Below, in pieces: positions 1 through 5,825 of a DNA stretch of 6,598 nucleotides. The stretch comes from Ruminococcus sp. UBA1828. GTDB lineage: Bacteria > Bacillota > Clostridia > Oscillospirales > Ruminococcaceae. Within the stretch, counting starts at the first letter, position 1, and each line of letters opens with the position of its first letter. The DNA is taken from NCBI GenBank assembly GCA_002338885.1, contig DDJI01000090.1, positions 16,065 to 22,662 of the forward strand, read 5' to 3'. The position numbers and the translations under genes were made by a program. A model generated the notes under the pieces. It was not told the DNA's origin and made no database searches. It saw nothing but the letters and a program-made list of their open reading frames with translations.

Positions 1-2
1 AG

Positions 3-377
3 CCGTATACAAGCGCAGATCTCAACTACGGCAACGACGACAGCCGCGTCTCAAGGGAGCATGACGACGAGTCGCTTAGAGATGTCGAGCTGGTGTCGGC
101 AACCGTTGAAAACTGGGACAGCTATGATACGGTGTTTGTCGGATACCCCATCTGGTGGGGAATAGCCGCATGGCCGGTTGACACATTTATAAAGGCCAAC
201 GACTTTACAGGTAAGACGGTAGTTCCGTTCTGCACGTCGGCAAGCTCCGGCGTGGGAGAAAGTGCGGAGCTTCTTGCGGATATGGCGGGAACGGGCAACT
301 GGCTTGACGGTACACGCTTCAGGTCTAACGTGAGCGAGGACGATATTCAGGAGTGGATAGACGGTCTTGACCTGTGA
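3..377 (+). CDS. Flavodoxin family protein, 5'-truncated by window start
   Basis: The reading frame is open from base 3 and ends at TGA 375-377, giving the last 124 residues. Seen: the segment YGNDDSRVSREHDD, a beta-strand VFVGYPIWWGIAAWP (about bases 132-176) with a Trp pair (153-158), then a loop FCTSASSGVGES and an amphipathic C-terminal helix ending EWIDGLDL. Known: this layout matches short FMN flavodoxins of the Flavodoxin_4 type, in which the aromatic residues after GYP and the second Ser/Gly-rich loop contact the flavin ring. The N-terminal phosphate-binding loop lies outside the window. Likely role: a cytoplasmic one- or two-electron carrier or small flavin reductase. The next gene overlaps its stop by four bases if its GTG start is used, so the two are probably co-translated. 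An internal ATG at base 93 is not the start, because family homology continues upstream of it. Confidence 0.9.
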   Translation, partial: PYTSADLNYGNDDSRVSREHDDESLRDVELVSATVENWDSYDTVFVGYPIWWGIAAWPVDTFIKANDFTGKTVVPFCTSASSGVGESAELLADMAGTGNWLDGTRFRSNVSEDDIQEWIDGLDL

Positions 378-1777
378 GAAAACGGGGGATAACTTTGAAA
401 AGAATATTATGCGTCTTGATGGCTGCCGCGGTTTTGTGCATGCTCTTCGGATGCGGATCGGAGGATGCCGGACACTTTGCTTTGGATGTCGGCAATGCCG
501 ACTCGCAGCAATCGTCTGCGGATGAAGAGCCGAAAACAAAGACCGGAAGAGCTTTGGTGGCATATGAATCGGGCAGCGGGGATATTTCCCGCGCCGCCGA
601 GATAATCGCCGACGCGCTTTCGGCGGACATCACAGCCATAGGCGATGACAGCGAGCTTTCGGCTGACAACTATCAATATGTATTTTTGGGCTTTGAGCCG
701 CAGGACGGCGGACTTTCTGCGTCGGCGGAGGAATTTTTGGAGCGGAACGACTTCGGAGCACGAACGATTTATATGTTTGTGACGGGGAACGGCGACAGCG
801 ATGCGCTCTTGTCAATAGATCTGTACTCCGCTGTTTCTCGGTTGCAGCCGGGCGCGCTGATGGGCGATGAAATGCTTATGCTGTCCTCCGATACGTCAGA
901 CGAGGACATAAGGGCATGGGCAAATGACCTGGGAATAAATGCGTCTGCGGAACTTCCCGAAGCCGGCGATACGGTGGCAAACGTTCAGCTCACGCCCGAT
1001 GCGCAGCAGGTAATTTACCTTTGGGAGGAGGGCAACATGCCCTCTCAGACGGTGTACACTTCAAACACGGGAAATTACTTTGACGATCCTGATTTCAGGC
1101 CCTATATAACCTTTTATCCCGTCCCAAGCGGAACAGATGTAAAGGGCGCTGTGCTTATCTGCCCCGGCGGAGCGTTTCAGTTTCGCAGCGACATACCGGA
1201 GGGCACAGACGTAGCCCGCGAGCTTAGCGCCTTGGGATACCAAAGCTTTGTTGTGGACTACCGATTAAGACCGTATACTCAGCAGGAGGGCGCACTTGAT
1301 CTGGCTAGGGCGGTGAGATTCGTGCGCGCGCATGCTCAGGATTACGGCATAGACCCTGACGACATTGCGGTGATGGGCTTTTCGGCAGGTGGAATACTGT
1401 GCGGCGAAATGCTGTTAAACTACGATTCGGATGTTCAGCCGACAGAGCTTGACCCTGATTATGAGCCGGATGAGCTTGACGCGGTCAGCGCGGATGCGGC
1501 TGCGTGCGGAATGATCTATTCGTTTTACGGACGCCTCAGCGTCGGAACTACAGACGTCGAGCTTTTGCGCTCGGGAGACCTTCCGCCGACGTTTTACTGC
1601 TACGGAACCCGCGACCCGTTTTACGATCAGTTTTTAGCAAATGCCGATGCCGCACAGGAGGCGGGCGTGGAGGTTGAGCGCTTGCAGCTTGACGACATGC
1701 CGCACGGCTTCGGCGCTGACGGCGACTGGATACCGACATATGACGGCTGGCTTGATGAGATATTTGAAGGAAACTGA
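374..1777 (+). CDS. Lipoprotein: degenerate flavodoxin-like domain fused to alpha/beta-hydrolase (esterase-like)
   Basis: 467 residues. A lipoprotein signal peptide covers residues 1-27 (RK-rich start, hydrophobic stretch, lipobox LFGC with Cys27), so the protein should be anchored outside the membrane. A Ser/Asp/Glu-rich linker follows. Residues about 58-190 align by eye with the upstream flavodoxin (VFLGFEPQDGG against VFVGYPIWWGI; EDIRAWANDLGI against DDIQEWIDGLDL). The Trp pair is replaced by Gln110-Asp111 and the phosphate loop reads YESGSGD, so FMN binding is doubtful. Residues about 240-467 are an alpha/beta hydrolase of the acetyl-esterase/BD-FAE kind: oxyanion segment CPGGAF (263-268), nucleophile elbow GFSAGG (Ser337), acid GTRD (Asp414) and MPHGF (His444). 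Two starts are possible. GTG at 374 overlaps the previous stop. TTG at 395 has GGGGGA at 384-389 five bases upstream and gives a cleaner signal peptide (MKRILCVL). The substrate is unknown; a carbohydrate or small-molecule ester is an inference. Confidence 0.87.
   Translation: MRKRGITLKRILCVLMAAAVLCMLFGCGSEDAGHFALDVGNADSQQSSADEEPKTKTGRALVAYESGSGDISRAAEIIADALSADITAIGDDSELSADNYQYVFLGFEPQDGGLSASAEEFLERNDFGARTIYMFVTGNGDSDALLSIDLYSAVSRLQPGALMGDEMLMLSSDTSDEDIRAWANDLGINASAELPEAGDTVANVQLTPDAQQVIYLWEEGNMPSQTVYTSNTGNYFDDPDFRPYITFYPVPSGTDVKGAVLICPGGAFQFRSDIPEGTDVARELSALGYQSFVVDYRLRPYTQQEGALDLARAVRFVRAHAQDYGIDPDDIAVMGFSAGGILCGEMLLNYDSDVQPTELDPDYEPDELDAVSADAAACGMIYSFYGRLSVGTTDVELLRSGDLPPTFYCYGTRDPFYDQFLANADAAQEAGVEVERLQLDDMPHGFGADGDWIPTYDGWLDEIFEGN
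384..397 (+). promoter_or_regulatory. Ribosome-binding site and alternative TTG start of the lipoprotein gene
   Basis: GGGGGA at 384-389 can pair with the anti-Shine-Dalgarno sequence using one G-U wobble and sits five bases before TTG 395-397. From this codon the protein begins MKRILCVLMAAAVL, a standard lipoprotein signal. The GTG at 374 has no close ribosome-binding site (AGGAG at 349-353 is 20 bases away) and would rely on coupling to the flavodoxin stop. The sequence alone does not settle which is used. Confidence 0.45.
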
Positions 1778-1799
1778 TTTGCAGACAGGAGAGATTAAA

Positions 1800-2630
1800 A
1801 TGAAAAAAGTAATGGTGTGGACGGGCGCAGGACAGATCGGAATGGCGATTGCCAGAAGAATGGGCTACGGCATGAAAATCGTCGTCGGCGACAAAAAGAT
1901 TGAAAACGCTAAAGCAATAGCGGATATTATGAATGGCGCAGGATATGATGTCACGCCGGTTGAAACCGACCTGTCCGAACGCGATTCTATACTTGAGTTG
2001 ATTGACATAGGAAAAAAGCTCGGCGATATAACTATGCTTGTAAATGCTGCGGGCGTATCTCCGAGCCAGGCGCCTGTTGAGAGCATACTCAAAGTTGACC
2101 TTTACGGCACGGCGGTTTTGCTTGAGGAGGTAGGAAAGGTGATAGCTGAGGGCGGAGTCGGAGTGACAATATCGAGCCAGTCCGGTCACCGCATGCCTAC
2201 TTTGACCGCGCAGGAGGATGAGCAGTTGGCATGCACGCCGACAGAAGAGCTGCTTTCCTTGCCGATTTTGCAGCCGGAAAATATCCGCGACACTCTTCAT
2301 GCATACCAGCTTGCAAAGAGGTGCAACGAAAAGCGCGTGATGGCGGAGTCTGTGAAGTGGGGAGAGAAAAAGGCGCGCATCAATTCCATATCTCCCGGAA
2401 TCATAGTCACGCCTCTTGCAATTGACGAATTTAACGGCCCGAGAGGCGACTTTTATAAAAACATGTTCGCCAAATGTCCGGCAGGACGCCCGGGAACAGC
2501 GGATGAGGTGGCAAACGTCGCCGAGCTGTTAATGAGCGATAAGGGCAAATTCATCACCGGAGCTGATTTTTTGATAGACGGAGGTGCCACCGCATCATAT
2601 TTCTACGGGGCATTGAAGCCGGAAAAATGA
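1800..2630 (+). CDS. Classical short-chain dehydrogenase/reductase (SDR)
   Basis: 276 residues, ATG at 1800 with AGGAGAG at 1787-1793 six bases upstream; the frame is open further 5' but that part overlaps the lipoprotein gene. Rossmann signature TGAGQIG at residues 8-14, acidic residue at the end of beta-2 (GDKK, Asp31), DLSE at 57-60, NAAG at 82-85 (the NNAG motif), ISS at 124-126 with the likely catalytic Ser, YxxxK at Tyr169-Lys173, and SPGIIVTPL at 198-206. The C-terminus FITGADFLIDGG is typical of the family. Asp31 after beta-2 often goes with NAD(H), but this is only suggestive. About 42 residues separate the Ser from the Tyr, against roughly 13 in typical members, so an insert (about 131-160) lies over the active site. 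Likely a cytoplasmic NAD(P)-dependent alcohol/ketone oxidoreductase; substrate unknown. It lies 22 bases after the lipoprotein gene and 26 before the aldo/keto reductase gene, apparently in the same operon. Confidence 0.93.
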   Translation: MKKVMVWTGAGQIGMAIARRMGYGMKIVVGDKKIENAKAIADIMNGAGYDVTPVETDLSERDSILELIDIGKKLGDITMLVNAAGVSPSQAPVESILKVDLYGTAVLLEEVGKVIAEGGVGVTISSQSGHRMPTLTAQEDEQLACTPTEELLSLPILQPENIRDTLHAYQLAKRCNEKRVMAESVKWGEKKARINSISPGIIVTPLAIDEFNGPRGDFYKNMFAKCPAGRPGTADEVANVAELLMSDKGKFITGADFLIDGGATASYFYGALKPEK

Positions 2631-2656
2631 CATGCAAATTGAAAGGAGTATAAATC

Positions 2657-3502
2657 ATGCAATATGTAACACTTAACAACGGAGTAACAATGCCCATGGC
2701 GGGAATAGGAACTTTCCTTTTAAGCCCTGACGAGGCTAAGGCGTCGGTCCTTTATGCGCTTGAATGCGGATACCGCTTAATCGACACGGCAAACGCATAC
2801 CTGAACGAAAAAGCGGTGGGCAGAGCGATGAAAAAATCCGGCGTTGCGCGCCGCGACATACTCTTAGAGACAAAGCTGTGGCCGGCGTATTACGAGCAGG
2901 AGGATGCGGTTGACATGACGCTTAAGCGCCTTGACACCGACTACATCGACCTGCTGCTCATTCACCAGCCTGCGGGAAATTATCTTTCCGGATACAGGCT
3001 CATGGAGAAAGCGTATGACGAGGGCAAGGTAAGGGCTATCGGCTTGTCAAACTTCAACGAGGAGCAGATCCGCGAGATACTTGCCGTGTGCAAGGTAAGG
3101 CCCACCGTTCTTCAAACCGAGGTTCACCCTTATTCGCAGGAGAAAAAGCTCAAGGAGTTTTTAAGGGATGAGTCTATCGTCGCTCAGGCGTGGTATCCCC
3201 TCGGACACGGCGACAAGGCGTTGATAAACGAGCCGCTGTTTTCAAAGCTCGCCGAGAAATACGGCAAGACAAACGCCCAGATAATTTTGCGCTGGCACAT
3301 TCAAAGCGGCAACATAGTCATCCCCGGATCAAAGAGCCGTGAGCACATCAAGGACAACTTTGATTTGTTCGATTTTTCTCTTACCGACGACGAAATGGAT
3401 CAGATAGCCGCTATGGACATAAAAAAGCGCTACTACGTGAGCACGCCGCAAATGCTGAAGGCGTACGCCGAAAGAACTCTCGACCTCGACGGACAAAAAT
3501 AA
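2657..3502 (+). CDS. Aldo/keto reductase
   Basis: 281 residues, ATG at 2657 with AAAGGAG at 2642-2648 eight bases upstream. This is a single (beta/alpha)8-barrel domain of usual family length. The catalytic tetrad is visible: Asp43 (LIDTANAY), Tyr48, Lys73 (ETKLW) and His103 (LLIHQP). Other family motifs are GLSNFN at 129-134, QTEVHPY at 153-159 and AWYPLG at 178-183. In the cofactor loop, the common IPKS...R motif reads IPGSKSREHIKDN (222-234), with Gly224 and His230 in place of the Lys and Arg that usually grip the NADPH 2'-phosphate. Clostridial homologues often show a similar loop, so cofactor preference is uncertain. Likely role: cytoplasmic reduction of aldehydes or ketones to alcohols. 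It is the last gene of the operon and is followed by a hairpin terminator. Confidence 0.95.
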   Translation: MQYVTLNNGVTMPMAGIGTFLLSPDEAKASVLYALECGYRLIDTANAYLNEKAVGRAMKKSGVARRDILLETKLWPAYYEQEDAVDMTLKRLDTDYIDLLLIHQPAGNYLSGYRLMEKAYDEGKVRAIGLSNFNEEQIREILAVCKVRPTVLQTEVHPYSQEKKLKEFLRDESIVAQAWYPLGHGDKALINEPLFSKLAEKYGKTNAQIILRWHIQSGNIVIPGSKSREHIKDNFDLFDFSLTDDEMDQIAAMDIKKRYYVSTPQMLKAYAERTLDLDGQK

Positions 3503-3528
3503 GCCATAAACCACATCTCCGATAAATA

Positions 3529-3570
3529 AAAACCGGCACGGCATATTACCGTGTCGGTTTTGTTTGTTTT
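3529..3570. terminator. Bidirectional rho-independent terminator between convergent genes
   Basis: Arms AACCGGCACGG (3531-3541) and CCGTGTCGGTT (3549-3559) pair with one G-U wobble around a seven-base loop CATATTA, and two more A-T pairs can be added outside. On the plus strand a T-rich tract with two G interruptions follows (3558-3570), ending the aldo/keto reductase transcript. On the minus strand the reverse complement of the A-rich flank (3521-3532) gives a T-rich tract that would end the AraC-family transcript. The stop codon of the regulator lies inside the element. Confidence 0.88.
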
Positions 3571-4381
3571 AGTCTTTGTGCTCGTCGGGGTTTGAACCGG
3601 ATGAATTTTGAATGTTCTTTTCCGCCTGAGCATGCTTTCTGTAGGTCAAAGGCGACATGCCCGTGACCGCTTTAAACTGCCTGCAAAAATGCTCGACGTT
3701 CTGATAGCCGCACAAGTTGGCTATCTTTTGTGATGTGAAGTTAGTGTTTACAAGCTGCTTCTTTGCAAGATCTATTCTCTTTTCAACTACATCCTGCATG
3801 CACGATACGCCGAACTGCTTTTTATATATGTTTTGCAGATATCCGGCGCTGACGTGAAGCCTGCTTGCCATGTAGCCAACGGTCCATGCGTAATACGGGT
3901 GAAGCTGTATTTCGTACCTCAGATCTATAAGCGCCCTTTGCGGCTCCGTCATGTTGTTGTCCGCAACCGATTCCTTCATCTTTAAAAACATCATTCTCAT
4001 GAGCATCGATATCGACTGCTGAGCATAAGAAAACTGATAGTAGTTTTCTATGGACAATAGCTCAAAAAGCCTTTCCATTTCATAGGGCGAACGCAGCAAA
4101 ACCGGCGTTTGCGTAGGAATGTTTTCATCAAAGACGAAGCTCTCGTCGGTATGGAATCTCACATAGTCGTTTATGTATGAGTCCCCGTTAGCTTGATAGT
4201 ATGCAAAGGAATTCGGGGGATAAAGTATGGCGCTGTTGGGCTGCGTTGCAACATCTCCCGTGGGAAGATGGAACAGCGCGGGCGTTTTCACAAAAAGCAG
4301 AAGCCAAAAGTCGGCTTTAAGTCCGTATACGAAATCGCTTTCATGGGTCGCGTTGAGCTGAACCAGCTCAATATCAATCAT
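3569..4381 (-). CDS. AraC-family transcriptional regulator
   Basis: 270 residues, ATG at 4379-4381 (minus strand) with AAGGGAGG at 4391-4398 nine bases upstream. The N-terminal part (about 10-90) has the pattern of a cupin-like ligand-sensing domain, with a run of beta-strands and the segment AILYPPNSFAYYQ. A helical linker spans about 98-140. The C-terminal 100 residues hold the two helix-turn-helix units: first TVGYMASRLHVSAGYLQNIYKKQFG (167-191, split as TVGYMASRLHVS and AGYLQNIYKKQFG), second TSQKIANLCGYQNVEHF...TGMSPLTYRK (216-249), the latter matching the AraC signature. A polar tail follows. It is convergent with the redox operon and divergent from the cohesin-like gene, so it could control either; the ligand is unknown. 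Its own promoter carries repeats suited to autoregulation. Confidence 0.95.
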   Translation of the reverse strand: MIDIELVQLNATHESDFVYGLKADFWLLLFVKTPALFHLPTGDVATQPNSAILYPPNSFAYYQANGDSYINDYVRFHTDESFVFDENIPTQTPVLLRSPYEMERLFELLSIENYYQFSYAQQSISMLMRMMFLKMKESVADNNMTEPQRALIDLRYEIQLHPYYAWTVGYMASRLHVSAGYLQNIYKKQFGVSCMQDVVEKRIDLAKKQLVNTNFTSQKIANLCGYQNVEHFCRQFKAVTGMSPLTYRKHAQAEKNIQNSSGSNPDEHKD

Positions 4382-4407
4382 TTAAATGTACCTCCCTTGA
4401 GGAAAAA

Positions 4408-4436
4408 ACATTATAATAAATCAATGTTTACATTAT
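4408..4436. repeat. Direct repeat ACATTAT, 22 bases apart, at the AraC-family promoter
   Basis: ACATTAT occurs at 4408-4414 and again at 4430-4436, a 22-base period close to two helical turns. The second copy lies within the regulator's -10 hexamer. An inverted pair AACATT (4407-4412) / AATGTT (4423-4428) overlaps it. AraC-family proteins often bind direct half-sites about 21 bases apart, so an autoregulatory operator is possible. The region is AT-rich, so chance is a real alternative. Confidence 0.35.
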
Positions 4437-4460
4437 GAACTCTTTCACGCAATTTGTCAA
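4432..4460 (-). promoter_or_regulatory. Sigma-70-type promoter of the AraC-family gene
   Basis: On the minus strand a consensus -35 TTGACA (4455-4460) is separated by exactly 17 bases from CATAAT (4432-4437), a 5/6 match to the -10 consensus. Transcription would start near 4425, giving a leader of about 45 bases with the ribosome-binding site at 4391-4398. Confidence 0.8.
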
Positions 4461-4610
4461 TAGCCGAGCGAAACTTTTATTGGTTTTCATCAATAACGAG
4501 CATTCGTTTTTATACATTTTGCCATATAAAATGCGGAAATTATCGCCTCACGCAGCCTTCCCTTTATTCAAAAAATCCCATGGCTTTTCTCTGCTGTATA
4601 AAAACCGCTA
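4461..4610. other. Divergent intergenic region between the two promoters
   Basis: The stretch between the regulator and the cohesin-like coding sequence (4382-4790) holds no convincing gene. It contains the minus-strand promoter (4432-4460), the short inverted repeats, an unremarkable part (about 4535-4610) in which I see no clear element, the plus-strand promoter (4611-4639), and the repeat-rich leader (about 4646-4790). Confidence 0.6.
4477..4496. repeat. Inverted repeat TTATTG-N8-CAATAA in the divergent intergenic region
   Basis: Perfect six-base arms at 4477-4482 and 4491-4496 lie about 16 bases upstream of the regulator's -35 box. A second perfect inverted repeat, CATTTT (4515-4520) / AAAATG (4528-4533), lies further on. 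Either could be an operator. In AT-rich sequence such short palindromes are not rare, so support is weak. Confidence 0.3.
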
Positions 4611-4639
4611 TTGAAATATAAGAGCAGGTATGATAAAAT
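4611..4639 (+). promoter_or_regulatory. Sigma-70-type promoter of the cohesin-like/SPFH operon
   Basis: TTGAAA at 4611-4616 (5/6 match) and TAAAAT at 4634-4639 (5/6 match) are separated by 17 bases. Transcription would start near 4646, about 145 bases before the ATG at 4791. In-frame upstream start candidates at 4611 (TTG) and 4638 (ATG) fall inside or before the promoter, which supports the later start. Confidence 0.75.
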
Positions 4640-4667
4640 GATAAATATAACATTGATAACACATATC

Positions 4668-4708
4668 GCACAGTGTGCACTGCACTCCGTGCACTGTGCA
4701 AAGTGCAG
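4668..4708 (+). promoter_or_regulatory. GTGCA/TGCAC-rich leader element with alternative hairpins
   Basis: A perfect eight-base inverted repeat GCACAGTG (4668-4675) / CACTGTGC (4692-4699) can be extended inward by two G-U pairs and a C-G pair. Within it TGCAC recurs at 4676, 4681 and 4690, and GTGCA at 4675, 4689, 4696 and 4703. Competing hairpins are possible: TGCAC (4681-4685) with GTGCA (4689-4693) around TCC, or CTGCAC (4680-4685) with GTGCAG (4703-4708) just before a short T run (4711-4714). The element lies in the predicted leader, so it may act as RNA (switch or attenuator) or as a DNA operator. It matches no riboswitch class I recognise. Confidence 0.5.
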
Positions 4709-4744
4709 ACTTTTAAATGACGGATTACTGACCCGCTCGTGTTT

Positions 4745-4776
4745 GACCGACAAAGGGGCTGTTCGGTCTTACCCGA
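4745..4776 (+). promoter_or_regulatory. Second leader hairpin pair next to the ribosome-binding site
   Basis: GACCGA (4745-4750) pairs with TCGGTC (4763-4768) over a 12-base loop. The same TCGG (4763-4766) can instead pair with CCGA (4773-4776), which ends just before the ribosome-binding site AAAGGA (4779-4784). The two are mutually exclusive. The stems are short, so function is speculative. Confidence 0.3.
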
Positions 4777-4790
4777 CGAAAGGAAAAGCT

Positions 4791-5798
4791 ATGATGATAA
4801 AAAGAATGACGTCCGCTTTTGCGGCTGTTTTGACGGCTGCTGTCATGTTAATGTGCAGCGTTTGTGCGCATGCGGCAGGATATTCTTTCGGCTCGCTTTA
4901 CATGGAGCAGACACAAATCGGAAATACTTTAGAGGTTAGAGTTTCTCTCACCTCAAACCCGGGAATAAATAATTTGAGCTTTGCCGTGCTCTACGACAGC
5001 AGAAAGTTCGATTACTTGGGCAACCTCGGCACTAACCCCAACGGAATATTCGGCACATGCGAGTGCATGGAGGGCATCGGCACTATAATTATAAACTGTG
5101 AAAGCAGCCTGGATGTATATACGTCCGGCGAAATCGTGACTTTGTATTTCACCGGCACGCAGTCTGACGGAACCACGTGGGACGGATCAGAGGCTCAGTT
5201 TACGGCGGTGGTGTCGAGCGCGTCGAGCCAAAGCGGAGCAAACGTTGCCGTCAACGGTTATACGCTCACCGTCAGCAGCGCATCGACAGACGAGGGCGAC
5301 GGCGATATAGTTCTCGATGAAGAAGAAAACGGCGACGTCGTTGTGATAGATGACGAAACTGACGATGATATACCGGAGGTAACCGTAGCGGAAGAGCCGG
5401 AAGAGGAAGTAGAAGTTACAGATAATACGGAGGATACATCGGAACCGGAGGAGTCTGAGGAGCATGAGCAGACGGAGGAACCGCCGAGAGAGGAGGTAAC
5501 CACCGTCACCGAGCAGACCGAGCCGCCCGTGACAACTGTGACGACTCCCGCAACAACTGCTCAAACAACCCCTGCTGTCACCACTGCGGTGACTACGCAG
5601 ACCGCCCCTGCCACTTCTGCACCGCAGACATCGGCAGATGTGACCACATCCTCTGATGACTCCGAACAGTCAAGCGCTCAGTCTGACGGAAGGGCTACCA
5701 CCGCAACGATAGCGGTTGCCGTGCTTGTTTTGACGGTCACCGTTGCAATCGTTGTCGGAGTGGAGTATATGAGAAGAGGCGGAAGAAAATCTGATTGA
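4791..5798 (+). CDS. Cohesin-domain-like surface protein with acidic, Thr/Pro-rich stalk and C-terminal membrane anchor
   Basis: 335 residues, ATG at 4791 (a second ATG at 4794) with AAAGGA at 4779-4784. The frame is open to upstream codons, but these precede the predicted transcript start, and a signal peptide begins exactly here: MMIKRM, a hydrophobic core, then CAHAA (about residues 25-29) as a signal peptidase I site. Residues about 31-163 resemble a cohesin or related beta-sandwich: YMEQTQIGNTLEVRVSLTS, NPGINNLSFAVLYDS (56-70), FDYLG, and a strand SGEIVTLYFTG (112-122). Residues 167-235 are strongly acidic, 236-285 are Thr/Pro/Ala-rich like a surface stalk, and 303-325 form a transmembrane helix followed by a basic tail RRGGRK. 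So the domain should sit outside, held to the membrane. Known cohesins bind dockerins in cellulosomes, but many stand-alone cohesin-like proteins have no known partner. No dockerin is visible here. It is probably co-transcribed with the SPFH gene. Confidence 0.87.
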   Translation: MMIKRMTSAFAAVLTAAVMLMCSVCAHAAGYSFGSLYMEQTQIGNTLEVRVSLTSNPGINNLSFAVLYDSRKFDYLGNLGTNPNGIFGTCECMEGIGTIIINCESSLDVYTSGEIVTLYFTGTQSDGTTWDGSEAQFTAVVSSASSQSGANVAVNGYTLTVSSASTDEGDGDIVLDEEENGDVVVIDDETDDDIPEVTVAEEPEEEVEVTDNTEDTSEPEESEEHEQTEEPPREEVTTVTEQTEPPVTTVTTPATTAQTTPAVTTAVTTQTAPATSAPQTSADVTTSSDDSEQSSAQSDGRATTATIAVAVLVLTVTVAIVVGVEYMRRGGRKSD

Positions 5799-5825
5799 TG
5801 AACTTAAAAAGAAAGAGGGATCAAT

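Noticed and set aside
1641..1799. Longer SDR start at base 1641
   Set aside because: This part overlaps the end of the lipoprotein hydrolase domain, including its catalytic His codon, and shows no SDR homology. The Rossmann motif starts a few residues after ATG 1800, which has a good ribosome-binding site.
1548..2300. 250-residue open frame on the minus strand
   Set aside because: It is antisense to the lipoprotein and SDR genes, both of which have clear family motifs. Its translation is low-complexity with no recognisable domain, and no ribosome-binding site was noticed.
4611..4790. In-frame upstream extension of the cohesin-like gene from TTG 4611 or ATG 4638, giving a Cys/His-rich N-terminus (CALHSVHCAKC)
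   Set aside because: The start codons lie in or before the predicted promoter, a full signal peptide with its own ribosome-binding site begins at 4791, and the Cys/His pattern is a by-product of the GTGCA/TGCAC repeats.
4668..4790. Cyclic-di-GMP riboswitch, suggested by the string TGCACTCCG in the leader
   Set aside because: The rest of the conserved core and the tetraloop-receptor arrangement of that class are absent, so the short match is probably chance.
5187..5564. Open frames on the minus strand opposite the cohesin-like stalk, and another at 6323-6556 opposite the SPFH coiled coil
   Set aside because: Their Ser-, Leu/Arg- or Ala-rich translations mirror the biased codons of the stalk and coiled coil on the other strand. 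They are shadows.
5520..5640. DNA tandem repeat in the Thr-rich stalk
   Set aside because: ACN codons recur and give a repetitive look, but there is no fixed repeat unit. This is amino-acid composition bias, not a true tandem array.
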